From: Terebella lapidaria
Taxonomy: Eukaryota > Annelida > Polychaeta > Terebellida > Terebellidae
Length of the DNA stretch: 64,000 bases
Reading direction: 5' to 3'
Assembly: GCA_949152475.1 (NCBI GenBank)
Contig: OX424566.1
Location: 17,445,177-17,509,176 of the forward strand
Part shown: piece by piece, positions 46,401 through 54,224 of the stretch
How the letters are laid out: every line of letters starts with the position of its first letter
Position numbering within the stretch: the stretch's first letter is position 1
Program-made: the position numbers and the translations under genes
The notes under the pieces: model-generated
Told to the model about the DNA's origin: nothing
Seen by the model: the letters and a program-made list of their open reading frames with translations, nothing else
Database searches by the model: none

Positions 46401-49400
46401 TGACAAAAAAAGAACCATGTACTAGATATCTCGTCCTATACCTGTACAATTTTCTGTAGGTTGTGCAAGAGTACCGCGGTGTCGAGACTGGGTGTACTGG
46501 AGGCAGATACTAGGGACGTCTGTGACTGCTGCTGGTAAAGATGGTCCAACTGCAACAAGTATATCATATATCAGTAAAATTTGAAAATATGATGTGGACT
46601 AAGATTGAAGAAATCTGTGAGCTGAGCAGAATGAATTCTGCAGTGTTAATATCCCAAGTCATTCAAAAGTTATAGTGCTTCAAATTTCAAATTACCGATG
46701 ATGCAATTATTTGATAATTTTACTAGTATATTTAGGATTTCTCATGTATATATGTGCAGGTCGACTTTGGTTTGGATTTATTCAGGTCAGTCAGAAAAAA
46801 AATTTGGGGACATTATGTCCTTTATAGTGGTACATGTATTTGAAAATTCAGTGCGATTCGAGGAACACACAAAATATTTTTTCATGTCTATTTACTCTCT
46901 ATTCGCACCACATTTTAAAACACCCAAGAGCTATGTGACACGTTTTCAGAAGCAATCTTTAGCGTACAACTCTCTCACTCACCCGCTCTGATATCTTGTC
47001 CACTTTGTCGGCCATTTTGCTAAGCGACAGTCGGACTTCAGTGTTTTGCTGTCGATTTTCAGACATGAGTATTGAAACGGAAGGATCTGCTGCACTTGGG
47101 GCCGGGGGCTGTGTGTATACTGGGGGTGCAAACTGGATCAAAAACAACGAAGAAATAGAATGTCACATGTGGCTATTTTCGTTCATTTTCGTTCTATGAT
47201 TTGCACATATTATTCTGAATCTTAACAAGGGTGTACATTGAATGTTATTAATTCTATTTTGACAATGCAAATACGAAGAATATATGTCACACTGAATTTA
47301 TCACAGATGTATGTATTGTTTGTACATGTATATGTAATATGCATACAATAAACTGCATGTAAATAGAGGTTATATGATAGAACTCATTTGTTGGACATCA
47401 ACACTTGGCTAACGCCTCGTGCCGATATCCACAAACTCTTGTCCATACATGTGCCGATATCCGATACCCCATCATATAACCTATTTATTACATGGCCTCA
47501 GACCGTCGTTAGGAAATCCATGGATACAGAACGTCATGACGTTCTTATGCAACCTGTGCCAATATCCGGATATCCTGCATTGCTCATCCTACACTTGGTA
47601 GTTTCTTACCCATGCCGATATCCGATACCTGTGCCGATATCCGGATATCGGCACAGTCTCCACCTTTATGGCTAGTTGTTAAAGGCCTAGGTTGTTGTAG
47701 GTTTACATGTAGTGGATATTGGCATTGCGTGATGTATATTTGCTGATTCATAATATGAATATACAAAATCACCTTCAACTGCATCAATACACTATGTGTC
47801 CATGTAATAAATATTCCTATTTCCGCCAGTTACCTGTGGTTGCATCATCTGCATAGGTGACTGGTAAACAGCAATCTGGCCGGGTGCTGCGATCAGGGAG
47901 AAATAGGGGTAATATAACGACAATCGAGTCAGTTTTGGTATTGCAAATATGTTGACAATAACGATCATCGGGATTGTCTTACCTGTGCCACCGTATCCCT
48001 GTTGGGGGAGGGGTTGAAATGCTGTCTGTGGGTGTACACCATGGTGTGTGGGGTGTGCGGGGTGTGTGGGATGTACAGGCTCAGAGGCGGTAGTGTGACT
48101 GGCATGGCCACTAGGCGGCAGCACTGGTTTCTTCGAGAGTGGTGCGGGTTTTACTGTCGGTGATGTGACTTCCGGAGTGGCCACCGGGGTCTTCTGCATT
48201 GATGAATGGTGTTGTTGTTCATGAAAAAACAATACACACACCTCTTCCTGCCATCAACATGGTGCATGTATGTGTCAATAAACTAGACTAATATAAAATA
48301 TCAATGTCTGCACTTATTTCGTTCGAAACTTATACCTAAAGGCATAGAAGGACAGATGATATGTCTGCATAACCAAACACAAATGGTTCCCAGTTGTTAC
48401 CATAGTTACTGACCTGCTCCTCTGGCTCGGCTTCTGTCTGACTCGGGTCCACTGCCGTGGGAAACATCGGCTGTCCCATCTTGGCGATACGAGAGATCAA
48501 CTTGGCCTTGTCTGGCTTCACAGCCTGCCAGCGAGAAACAAAATTTTTTATCAATTCATAATGGAATGAAACGTGGCGGAAGTGCAAAAGAATGTGAAAA
48601 TTCATTCACATAAAGGGATTTCACAAAATTTATTTCTAGGCCTATTGCCAAACAACTATCAGCGACATGGTTGCAAATGTCAGAAAAAAATAAATAAATG
48701 CCAAGTAATCTTTTTTCTGGTAATTACTGTCATTATAATTTTATACTGCATTTAGACAGTGCTGCACTGATTTTTCACCGGTTTGTCAGGTTTGTCTGGT
48801 GGGTATGTCCCCTCTGGGGGTCCGCCTGGTGTGGGGGTCGGGTTCTCCGTGGCGACCGGGGTTGTGTTGGAGGGGGACGGGCCTCGGGTTGAGGTCTGGG
48901 ACGTGCTACTCTCCTGGGACTGAGCCTCTCGCTCCTTGGACAGTTTTACCTGTAGCCATGGCAACAGAGGGGAGAGAGGATGCAATTTTGAGTGAAATTG
49001 AATGCATGTTCATTCTGTTCCTGATTGAACACAGAATTCTATTTGAATACAATCAATATACATAATTCTATCAGTTTATTGAATTTGTTGTTGTCACTTG
49101 TCCGAAACGTTAGTGTAAAATGGTCATGTTCCTTGATTTTTAAGCTCATTGCCCCCACAAACTAAAAAGAGAAAGAGTGCAAGACAAATCGCTCGTCTCA
49201 CCCTGATAGCTTCCACCTCATATACTAGGGTGACACTGGGAGGTATGGTGCCCTTCCCCTCCGCTCCATACCCGAGCTGTGGCGGGATGACGATTATCCG
49301 AGCGGCTCCCTTCTTCAGGCCGACAACACCATCATCAAGGCCCTAGAGTAAGACCAGGAATATGGTACAGGACAATTGAGGAACTAACACAAAATTTTCA

Positions 49401-52400
49401 AGTCTTTTGCATTTGTGCAACTGTTGAATTAAATAAGAAATACATTCACATGTTCCTGAGAAAGAATCATTACCATTTACATTGACTCTTATTTATTTAG
49501 AAGATCAAATTGTTTTTTAATTGTTATCTGTTGAAATTTTGTCAAGAAATTAGATATTCAATAGTTTGACCTAGGATGAATGCAGCAAGACCATTTCATA
49601 GATATTTTAATGGAGGAACAACATGAAATATAACCATAACTTACTTTGATAACTTTTCCTTTGCCGACTTTGAATCGAAGCAGTTTGTCGGCATTGGCGT
49701 TTGAGTCCACAACAGGCCCCAGTGTGTGTTCATTCAGCGTCCAAGCGATGAACTTCAGCTCAACAGAGTCACCTGCCTCCAGGCCACCCCCCTCCCCCAC
49801 TGTCAGGTCCTGGGTCACCACGGCAACAGGGCCAGTCGGGCAGCTTCCGGCTCTTGCCAGAGCCACCTGGGATATGAATTTTTAAAAATTTTTCATGAGG
49901 TTGGTATTTTGTAAATTTGGAGGATAAAAATTAGGTAGTGAAGATTATACAGTGTTTATCTGGCTTCTAAACATGCTAAATATGCACCATATTTCTTTCA
50001 TAGATTGCAATGGTCATGCAAAAAATGACAAAACTGCAATAACCTGTTTTGCAAACTGTGTCAGTTGTGTTTCCGAGTCAAACATCAGTGACCAGCTCAC
50101 TCGGCCAAAATCGAAGAAAGACGCATAATTCTTCGGTTGAATCTTAAGGGCAGAACAAACTGATTGACACATTCGACATATATGTACTGTACACTAAACA
50201 CACAAGTTTTTTGAAAAATGATTGAAACTTCAAAACATGTCATCATGGTCATGCTTATAGTTAATGACAAATCTTGAACAATGTTCAATTGACTGGTTTC
50301 TAAAAACCCACTCTTCCATTTACTAGTACAGTAGGCTCTTTATGAATAACCACATTGTCGAAATAGATAAACACAGCCGCTTACCGTAAATGAGAAATCG
50401 GCATCAATAACAGCGTGAGTGACTTGTTTCTGTTTGCTGACGTACAGCAACAACTTGTACTGTGTAAAATGTGCATCGCAAAAAATCATGTTTTCATACA
50501 TGGTATTGACAGATAACCTACAAAGCCAAACACTTTCATGTAGAAGAATCTGATAACACAAATCTGATAAGATTCAAGATATAAATTTCTAACGAGTAGG
50601 TTCAACTAGTAGTTATATTGGTAAGCGGTTAGTATAGGCTTACATCATGGTTTGCATGGTTCCCAATGACAGCAGCACCAAGCTTGTTTTGACTTTCATA
50701 TTTGCCATCCACACTGAAAACAGATCACGAATATAATACAGGAAGCTAACTTTGTTAGTAAAAAAAACCTTCATACATGTAATAACTCGAATACATCTGT
50801 GGAAAAGATAGAAATGAATGTATATTTTCACTACCAAAAATGCAATATCATTGATCACAAATCCTGCATTTTATGGGAATTGAATTCCATGGAACACTTC
50901 ATATTTGAAATGAAATAGAATGCAGAACGTGTACGTACAATTTGTAAGCGAAGGCTGCGGCAGCGTGTATGACGGCAGGCTGTGATCCTGCGGCTGTGGT
51001 CCCTGGCTGATCTGTAGATACAAAAGGGAAAAATTTTATATATCTGGCGATATACATAATAAAATTTTTCACAAATACGGGTGGAGCATCCTGTAGATCA
51101 TGGCTATCTGACTGTATCACAACTTTGTGCAAAGTGGGAACTACCGGGGGTACCTTTTTTCGGTTCCTTGGGGGCCTGGTATTTCAGACTCTCATTTCCA
51201 CCTTGTGCTTGGTTGATCCCAAACAGTGACGCCAACTTGGACCTGAAAGGATTAAGGATGAATTGGAATTGGTCGATGTAGATTTGTTCAGGATTAGATT
51301 ATGAGTACATGAGTTCAGAATCTGATGACCTGATACTCAGAACCCTGTAATTGAAACGCCACCAGTACCTGTACTATATGTACTATGCTGTAGGGCAAAT
51401 GGAGTTTGGTGTTGGGAATATTCAGTGAAAAAGTTATTGATTATTTGTCAAATGTGTATCCCCTTTGTTCTCTCGGTATATCATGTATATAGATGAGGCC
51501 TAGATGGAACCATTGTGGAAGATTTTGATTCATTTGTTGAAAAGATGTGTAATCGTTTTCCGTCAGAGGGTGAATGAGCGTGATCTCAGATGCTCCGCGT
51601 CGCTCAGGCTGAGCTAGATCTAGCCCCAAAAGTGGCTCTTCAACCTGGTGATCAATATGGGCGCCCATATCGATCACCAGGTTAAAAAGCCACTTTTGCG
51701 GCTAGGCTAGATCTAGGTACCCGAATCAGCTCGGGCTTCGCCCTCAGGAGGTGGATAACTAGATCCAGCCTGAGCGACGCGGAGCGTCTGAGATGGCTGT
51801 CATTCACCCTCGGGACGGAAATTGTTTGGACATCTTTCCAACTAAAAAATTAAAATCTTCCACAACTGTACCTTCTAGGCCTCATCTATATACCGAGAGG
51901 ACATAGGGGATACATATTTGACAAACAATCAATGACTTTATCACTGAAATATCCCAACTTGAAAACGCGAACCGGATTGTGACAACTTCACACATCTCAT
52001 GGGCACATCCATTTTTTCAGCTGTATTGACCTCACAATTCACTTGGTGGCGCCACTTCTCATTATCTGAGATCGAGTTGTGGCGCCACCAAGCGAATTCG
52101 ATGTCATACTATTGGGAAAATGGATAAACCCATGGCCCGGCCAAGAGCTTGTCAAAATCTGGTTCGCGTTTTCAAGTTGGGATATTTCAGTGAAAAAGTC
52201 ATTGATTGTTTGTCAAATATGTATCCCCTATGTCCTCTCGGTATATAGATGAGGCCTAGAAGGTACAGTTGTGGAAGATTTTAATTTTTTAGTTGAAAAG
52301 ATGTCCAAACGATTTCCGTCCCGAGGGTGAATGACAGCCATCTCAGACGCTCCGCGTCGCTCAGGCTGAACTAGATCTAGAATTCTTCTAGGCCTGGGCT

Positions 52401-53462
52401 TAGACAAAGTACGTCTTTCGGGGATACCTGCTGAGGACCGCAGGTCCGAAAGACGAAGTTCCATGCATGATAAAAAGTGTACCTCGATGCGATTGAAATC
52501 TATTCGCCGTTTGACACCTCAATACATGGTGAAAACTAACGAAAATTACAGCTAAACCTACCAAAATGGCTAGGATAATCATTTACAAGTTGTTATCTGC
52601 TCTAAAATCGCTGATTTATTATGTTTTACAAACATCTTGAATCGTTTGAACCAAGATGCAAAATCTGGCAAGTTTCTTGCTTCGATTCAATGGCGGTTTT
52701 ATACGATGTCGAATCAAATCGAAACTGGCTTAGTGTTGCGTACATGTTGTTCTGCATTACGCAACACATTTTCCGTTTCGATTTGATTCTACACCATATT
52801 TCTGTGTCACGGAGTTTATCGAGGCAATGGTGAAACCGCCATTGAATCGAAGCGAGAAACTTGCTGGATTTTGCTGGTTTAGTTCAAACGATTGAAAATG
52901 TTTGTAAAACACAATGAATCAACAATTTTAACACAGATAACAACTTTGAAATGATTATGCTTGCCATTTTGGTAAGTTTAGCTGTAATTTCCGTTAGTTT
53001 TCACCAAGTTTTGAGCCATCAAACAGCGAATAGATTTCGTTCGCATCGAAGTACACTTTTCAACACGCATGGAACTTCGTCTTTCGGACCTGCGGTCCTC
53101 AGCAGGTATTCCCGAAAGACGTACTTTGTCTAGCCTGGGCTAAGAATAGGACCTCGGGGCAGTCCAGGGGCAGTCAGTCCAAGGACGTGTGGCCCGAATT
53201 GCTTGGACTGGGGGGACTCATCCATAGTGAAATTGGGCAGATGGGCCAGGGTGGGCAAAGAGTGAGCTCACGAGACTGAGTGAGTGTGCCTGACGGCGAG
53301 TGCGAGGTGTCAGTTGTGATTGTAAACTGTCTTCCGTACGGCTGTATCGAAATAAGACTGGGAATATTTAGTGGTATGACCATCGAAACATCGCAAATTC
53401 ACAACTACGAACCCATCTCGTGGCGTGAAGTCAACATCGTCCTCATCATTGGCGAAAAACAT
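19434..53462 (-). CDS. FKBP15: FKBP15 (WAFL/FKBP133) orthologue, whole gene, about 43 coding exons
   Basis: Mammalian FKBP15 is a cytosolic early-endosome protein linked to actin and WASH/FAM21 trafficking. Hand-joined exons (high to low coordinate): 53462-53413, 51242-51154, 51011-50939, 50713-50644, 50459-50385, 50142-50044, 49866-49645, 49342-49202, 48949-48779, 48524-48414, 48193-47983, 47886-47834, 47132-46983, 46549-46442, 46214-46120, 45999-45897, 45589-45418, 38760-38624, 34414-34334, 34066-34022, 33615-33475, 33048-32938, 32584-32477, 32156-32117, 31728-31159, the small-exon array, 21339-20697, 20413-20332, 19499-19434. All phases agree, giving about 1774 residues (about 1826 with two weaker exons) against about 1219 in human. 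Start, domain order and tail match human. The extra length lies mostly in the exon array. Confidence 0.93.
20332..20413 (-). CDS. FKBP15: FKBP15 penultimate exon
   Basis: 82 nt: [18 protein letters not shown] then KVYKSDSDD. Acceptor TTTTACAG and donor GTACGT; phases join both neighbours. Confidence 0.78.
20697..21339 (-). CDS. FKBP15: FKBP15 Lys/Pro/Asp/Ser-rich exon
   Basis: A 643-nt exon entered in phase 1 and left in phase 2. It begins [19 protein letters not shown] and holds a run of KPKD/KPED units of about five residues ([20 protein letters not shown]). It ends with [20 protein letters not shown], whose GDLFK part matches human DELFKG near the C-terminus. Likely disordered and highly charged. 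Confidence 0.85.
21550..21654 (-). CDS. FKBP15: Array exon R12
   Basis: A 105-nt phase 1-1 exon (or 99 nt from an inner acceptor 6 bp on): [20 protein letters not shown] then [15 protein letters not shown]. Last copy of the array, NPxY intact. An X-box-like AACCATGACAAC abuts the acceptor. Confidence 0.87.
22317..22412 (-). CDS. FKBP15: Array exon R11 (NPYR variant)
   Basis: A 96-nt phase 1-1 exon: [20 protein letters not shown] then QEAQRT. It keeps GNPY but has Arg where the last Tyr of NPxY stands elsewhere, and AQEAQ in place of AAEL. Confidence 0.78.
22756..22848 (-). CDS. FKBP15: Candidate FKBP15 phase 1-1 exon
   Basis: 93 open nt: [18 protein letters not shown] then [13 protein letters not shown]. 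It begins after TTACCTAG and ends before a weak GTGTCT donor (another possible donor lies about 30 bp further on). The phase agrees with the neighbours. No homologue is recalled. Confidence 0.35.
23638..23700 (-). CDS. FKBP15: Candidate FKBP15 phase 1-1 exon
   Basis: 63 open nt: [21 protein letters not shown]. It lies between GAATCAG and GTGAAA and has the array phase. Evidence is base composition, splice ends and phase only. A plus-strand frame also crosses it. Confidence 0.4.
24291..24362 (-). CDS. FKBP15: FKBP15 phase 1-1 spacer exon (acidic)
   Basis: 72 nt: [15 protein letters not shown] then KSDSDSDK. Acceptor TTCATGCAG and donor GTACAC. Asp/Ser runs resemble other acidic parts of the protein. 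Confidence 0.65.
24656..24739 (-). CDS. FKBP15: FKBP15 phase 1-1 spacer exon (Ser/Thr-rich)
   Basis: 84 nt: [18 protein letters not shown] then TDPAEISKK. It is not recognisably a repeat copy. Same symmetric phase as its neighbours; GC-rich against the intron; canonical AG/GT ends. Confidence 0.68.
25167..25232 (-). CDS. FKBP15: Array exon R10 (degenerate copy)
   Basis: A 66-nt phase 1-1 exon: [18 protein letters not shown] then LVKE. The first half aligns with the module ([14 protein letters not shown]), but the NPxY and AAEL part is missing. The acceptor lies in GCTATGGTTACAG, an X-box-like word. Confidence 0.7.
25901..26029 (-). CDS. FKBP15: Array exon R9 (long form)
   Basis: A 129-nt phase 1-1 exon. 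A charged lead-in [20 protein letters not shown] precedes [23 protein letters not shown] keeps NPxY. Confidence 0.85.
26465..26632. mobile_element. Short inverted-repeat element (GGCGG/CCGCC family), copy A
   Basis: The ends read TATTGTAAAACAACTAATTT and, inverted, TACTGTAAAAACCCTAATTT, each followed by GGCGG. The body contains CCGCCAAAT words and GTGGGGCTCACACCGCC. A second copy lies at 45140-45371 in the opposite direction. No coding capacity, TA at the edges. Intronic. Confidence 0.65.
27153..27251 (-). CDS. FKBP15: Array exon R8
   Basis: A 99-nt phase 1-1 exon: [20 protein letters not shown] then [13 protein letters not shown]. It is the recent tandem partner of R7, about 250 bp away. 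Confidence 0.88.
27499..27597 (-). CDS. FKBP15: Array exon R7
   Basis: A 99-nt phase 1-1 exon: [20 protein letters not shown] then [13 protein letters not shown]. It is the closest relative of R8. By my count, 13 codons of 33 differ and 10 of those are synonymous. The acceptor lies in an X-box-like palindrome and is duplicated (CAGCAG). Confidence 0.88.
27743..27841 (-). CDS. FKBP15: Array exon R6
   Basis: A 99-nt phase 1-1 exon: [20 protein letters not shown] then [13 protein letters not shown]. Same length as R7 and R8, with an intact NPxY. Confidence 0.88.
27945..28028 (-). CDS. FKBP15: Array exon R5
   Basis: An 84-nt phase 1-1 exon: [18 protein letters not shown], then [10 protein letters not shown]. 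It is close to the consensus, with an intact NPxY and canonical splice sites. Confidence 0.88.
28298..28381 (-). CDS. FKBP15: Array exon R4
   Basis: An 84-nt phase 1-1 exon: [17 protein letters not shown], then [14 protein letters not shown] keeps NPxY. It shares the [10 protein letters not shown] form with R3, which suggests the two are sister duplicates. Confidence 0.85.
28698..28784 (-). CDS. FKBP15: Array exon R3
   Basis: An 87-nt phase 1-1 exon: [20 protein letters not shown] then RELNAAKLT. Cys replaces the Thr before GD, as in R4. NPHY keeps NPxY. Confidence 0.85.
29211..29315 (-). CDS. FKBP15: Array exon R2
   Basis: A 105-nt phase 1-1 exon: [19 protein letters not shown], then [16 protein letters not shown]. 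The intact NPxY is followed by a longer tail than in other copies. An X-box-like CCATGACAAC abuts the acceptor. Confidence 0.87.
29507..30075. mobile_element. TA-flanked Tc1/mariner-type element, non-autonomous
   Basis: Inverted ends CAGTGTCGTCCATTAATTTG and CAGTGCCATGCATCCATCAA share the inner part AATTTGGAGCCAC and are flanked by TA on both sides (29505-29506 and 30076-30077). It is 569 bp, too short for a transposase, and no transposase frame was seen. It sits in the intron between R1 and R2. Confidence 0.7.
30205..30288 (-). CDS. FKBP15: Array exon R1 (GNPYYAAQL module)
   Basis: An 84-nt phase 1-1 exon with core [16 protein letters not shown]. The acceptor is duplicated (AAGCAGCAG), so inclusion can vary by one residue. 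It carries an intact NPxY. Confidence 0.85.
30638..30652 (-). CDS. FKBP15: FKBP15 15-nt microexon
   Basis: ATGAAGAATCCGGAG is bracketed by TGTTTCAG and GTAAGTG, both near-consensus. It is phase 1-1 and adds (D)EESG. It can be included or skipped without changing frame. Confidence 0.65.
31159..31728 (-). CDS. FKBP15: FKBP15 acidic Ser/Asp/Glu-rich exon
   Basis: This is a 570-nt phase 1-1 exon coding about 190 residues, starting [18 protein letters not shown], with an acidic run [17 protein letters not shown] and ending SFSIGDE. Its place matches the shorter acidic SSSEEEEEKAEE region of human FKBP15. The acceptor at 31729-31730 has a pyrimidine tract about 14 nt upstream. The donor is GTGAGG. 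Reading through the donor meets TAA within three codons, so intron retention would give a short isoform without the repeat array. Confidence 0.78.
32117..34414 (-). CDS. FKBP15: FKBP15 exons 19-24, coiled coil, second half, and conserved C-core
   Basis: Exons are 34414-34334, 34066-34022, 33615-33475, 33048-32938, 32584-32477 and 32156-32117. The first five are phase 0-0 with lengths divisible by three. The core [18 protein letters not shown] then [13 protein letters not shown] matches human VKKIMNQVFQSLRREFEL then MVTLQLLNQQEQEK. The last exon is 40 nt and ends in phase 1, the phase used by every following exon of the array. Confidence 0.9.
34894..34980 (-). CDS. FKBP15: Probable alternative first exon of FKBP15
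   Basis: An ATG in good context (A at -3) opens exactly 29 codons, [16 protein letters not shown] then [13 protein letters not shown], ending in phase 0 at a strong donor (CAT before GTGAGT). It joins exon 19 in frame. Entering it from exon 18 through the upstream CACTAG acceptor would put it out of frame and hit a stop, so it fits as an internal-promoter start (or a poison exon) better than as a cassette. The N-terminus would be an amphipathic hydrophobic/basic helix, suited to membrane contact. This segment has no counterpart that I recall in human FKBP15. Confidence 0.6.
34981..38623. other. Large FKBP15 intron (part)
   Basis: This AT-rich intron of 3.6 kb shows no coding signal. It would hold the internal promoter if 34894-34980 is a true first exon. 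I saw no TATA box in the near upstream sequence. The X-box cluster lies at its far end. Confidence 0.5.
38448..38614. promoter_or_regulatory. Cluster of six RFX/X-box-like palindromes
   Basis: Six 14-mers lie in 167 bp: GTTACCATAGTTAC (38448), GTTGCCATGGATAC (38486), ACTACCATGGTAAC (38518), GTTACTATAGTGAC (38555), ATCACCATGGATAC (38576) and GTTACTATGGTAAC (38601). All are variants of the RFX consensus GTTRCCATGGYAAC. The cluster ends 10 bp from the exon 18 donor. It may be an enhancer or a decayed tandem repeat. Confidence 0.5.
38624..38760 (-). CDS. FKBP15: FKBP15 exon 18, coiled coil
   Basis: It encodes [20 protein letters not shown] and [18 protein letters not shown] and ends in phase 0 at AAG before GTAGGA. 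A 6.7-kb intron separates it from exon 17 and a 4.2-kb intron from exon 19. The intron side next to its donor carries the X-box cluster. Confidence 0.88.
40094..40615. mobile_element. TA-flanked MITE with perfect 25-bp terminal inverted repeats
   Basis: Both ends read CAGTACTGATTTCGCAAAAC inward, continuing CTCAC, without a mismatch, flanked by TA (40092-40093 and 40616-40617). The body has many GCGA and ATGCTAGCAT words. 522 bp, no transposase: a Tc1/mariner-type MITE. Confidence 0.78.
43532..43993. mobile_element. Foldback element, near-complete palindrome
   Basis: The left arm from CAGTCAGGAACAGATACAAA mirrors the right arm ending TTTGTATCTGTTCCTGACTG. The arms are about 220 bp each and meet near 43760. 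ATGTA flanks both sides (43527-43531 and 43994-43998), a likely 5-bp target duplication. No gene. Confidence 0.75.
44370..44990. repeat. Degenerate tandem repeat, four units of about 140-190 bp
   Basis: Each unit opens with GGTCTGGGGC(G/C)CGCTCAAG-like sequence, then GGGCCCCAGACGCTGAAGG, and most contain a GGGCTCTCCTTGG-like word. Units begin near 44376, 44562, 44700 and 44892 and diverge progressively. They are GC-rich within an AT-rich intron. Confidence 0.65.
45140..45371. mobile_element. Short inverted-repeat element, copy B
   Basis: It is the same family as 26465-26632, inverted: TACTGTAAAAGACTAATATT at the left, GTGAGCCCCACGTTATTTGG inside, and a matching inverted right end near 45371. 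It has an AT-rich centre. Noncoding. Confidence 0.65.
45418..46549 (-). CDS. FKBP15: FKBP15 exons 14-17, coiled coil, first half
   Basis: Exons are 46549-46442, 46214-46120, 45999-45897 and 45589-45418. The protein is heptad-rich: [20 protein letters not shown] and [12 protein letters not shown] match human ENERLKQEILEKSNRIEEQN and YVEQSNLMMEKR. This is the best conserved part outside the tail and likely drives oligomerisation. Confidence 0.92.
46983..48949 (-). CDS. FKBP15: FKBP15 exons 9-13, Pro/Thr/His-rich linker
   Basis: Exons are 48949-48779, 48524-48414, 48193-47983, 47886-47834 and 47132-46983. The conserved island [15 protein letters not shown] (human KLISRMAKMGQPMLP) lies in 48524-48414. 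A His/Pro/Thr repeat ([11 protein letters not shown]) lies in 48193-47983. The last exon enters the coiled coil with [20 protein letters not shown], close to human RQHNTEIRMAVSKVADKMDH. The segment between the island and the coiled coil is poorly conserved and probably disordered. Confidence 0.88.
47423..47655. repeat. Repeated GCCGATATCC words ending in a perfect palindrome
   Basis: The word GCC(G/A)ATATCC occurs about five times in 230 bp. The last (47630-47655) forms a perfect 26-bp palindrome built from TGTGCCGATATCC and its complement. It lies in the intron between 47132 and 47834. Confidence 0.6.
49202..49866 (-). CDS. FKBP15: FKBP15 exons 7-8, FKBP-like domain
   Basis: Exon 7 (49866-49645) ends in [13 protein letters not shown] and exon 8 (49342-49202) begins [12 protein letters not shown], joined in phase 0. 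The pair forms an FKBP-type prolyl isomerase fold with the family signature [11 protein letters not shown] and [12 protein letters not shown] (about residues 153-273). Whether it is catalytically active cannot be told from sequence alone. Confidence 0.93.
50044..51242 (-). CDS. FKBP15: FKBP15 exons 2-6, WH1-like domain
   Basis: The five exons are 51242-51154, 51011-50939, 50713-50644, 50459-50385 and 50142-50044 (about residues 17-152). Segments [20 protein letters not shown] and [10 protein letters not shown] align with human KFGAAVLGNH, YRILLYISQQ and RPNNYSTFYD. This region of WAFL resembles WH1 domains, which bind proline-rich partners. Splice sites are canonical. Confidence 0.9.
51412..53149. 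mobile_element. Nested foldback elements in FKBP15 intron 1
   Basis: Three related arms, A (51412-51655, plus), B (51664-51960, inverted) and C (52172-52385, plus), make two overlapping hairpins centred near 51660 and 52065. A separate hairpin of two arms of about 375 bp follows (52381-53149, centre near 52750). Shared words include CTCCGCGTCGCTCAGGCTGA and, in the last, AAAGTACGTCTTTCGG. Mirrored 60-codon frames occur in the last hairpin's arms because the arms are copies. No transposase. Confidence 0.75.
53413..53462 (-). CDS. FKBP15: FKBP15 exon 1, start codon
   Basis: It encodes [17 protein letters not shown], matching the human start MFGAGDEDDTDF. The ATG is at 53462. The exon ends in phase 2 before GTTCGT and joins 51242, which continues SKLASLFG, as in human RLASLFG. 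An in-frame upstream ATG exists, but homology favours this one. Confidence 0.88.
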
Positions 53463-54224
53463 TGCATCTCTTCCGAGAGCTTCCCTCCCACTAAATAAAA
53501 AAAGGTTGCAGAAGGAAACGAAGTCATGTGTCCATGCGATCATGTGACCGGCTTGGCGGGCATTCCTAAATTAAACAACAACATCTATGAAATAATTCGG
53601 TCATAACGTGACCATGTAAAAGCAGAATATTCGGCCACATGAGGCTTTTTCCATATCGGGCAAGAAACACAACAAAATTATCGTCAGCCTTTCTTCTCTA
53701 AGAAATTCACTTGCTATTACTTTACTTTAGCTAAAATGGTCATCAACATTTTTGTAAAGATATGGGATGGGTCCCAAATTATAGATCGATATAGCTGTAC
53801 CAAAAAAAAAACCCCCTTCGTCTTCTAACCGAAAAAAAAGTATTAATTGGATTAGACATACTTTATACTCTATTTCACCCAGATTTCAGCGTTAGTGAAG
53901 TTATGATGTTTTTCGAGAATCGCCTCTCATCTCGATCCACAGGGGCAAAATATTGGTCTGGAAATGATAAATTTGAGCAAATTCGTGTATTTATATTGAA
54001 GGAAGAAATAAATAGTTGCAATCTTGATCCAGAGCTTACGTTTGGGTATATATCCCGACCATGCTGATCTGAAAGGATCGCATGACTCAAAAATCGAGTA
54101 AACGCATAAATTTGTGATTTTTTTTGTCTTCCAAGTGAATTTTGAATTTTTATTATCCAAATAGCAAGCTAAGTAACCCGGTAAATACATTCTAGCATAA
54201 AACAACAAAACTGCTCCATTTTTA
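53463..54224. other. FKBP15 5' flank
   Basis: This region should hold the FKBP15 5' UTR and promoter (minus strand). No TATA box or second gene was recognised. Confidence 0.4.

Noticed and set aside
52400-53133. Two near-identical 60-codon frames reading outward in a hairpin
   Set aside because: They are a consequence of the inverted arms; substitutions between them often change the residue and there is no known relative.
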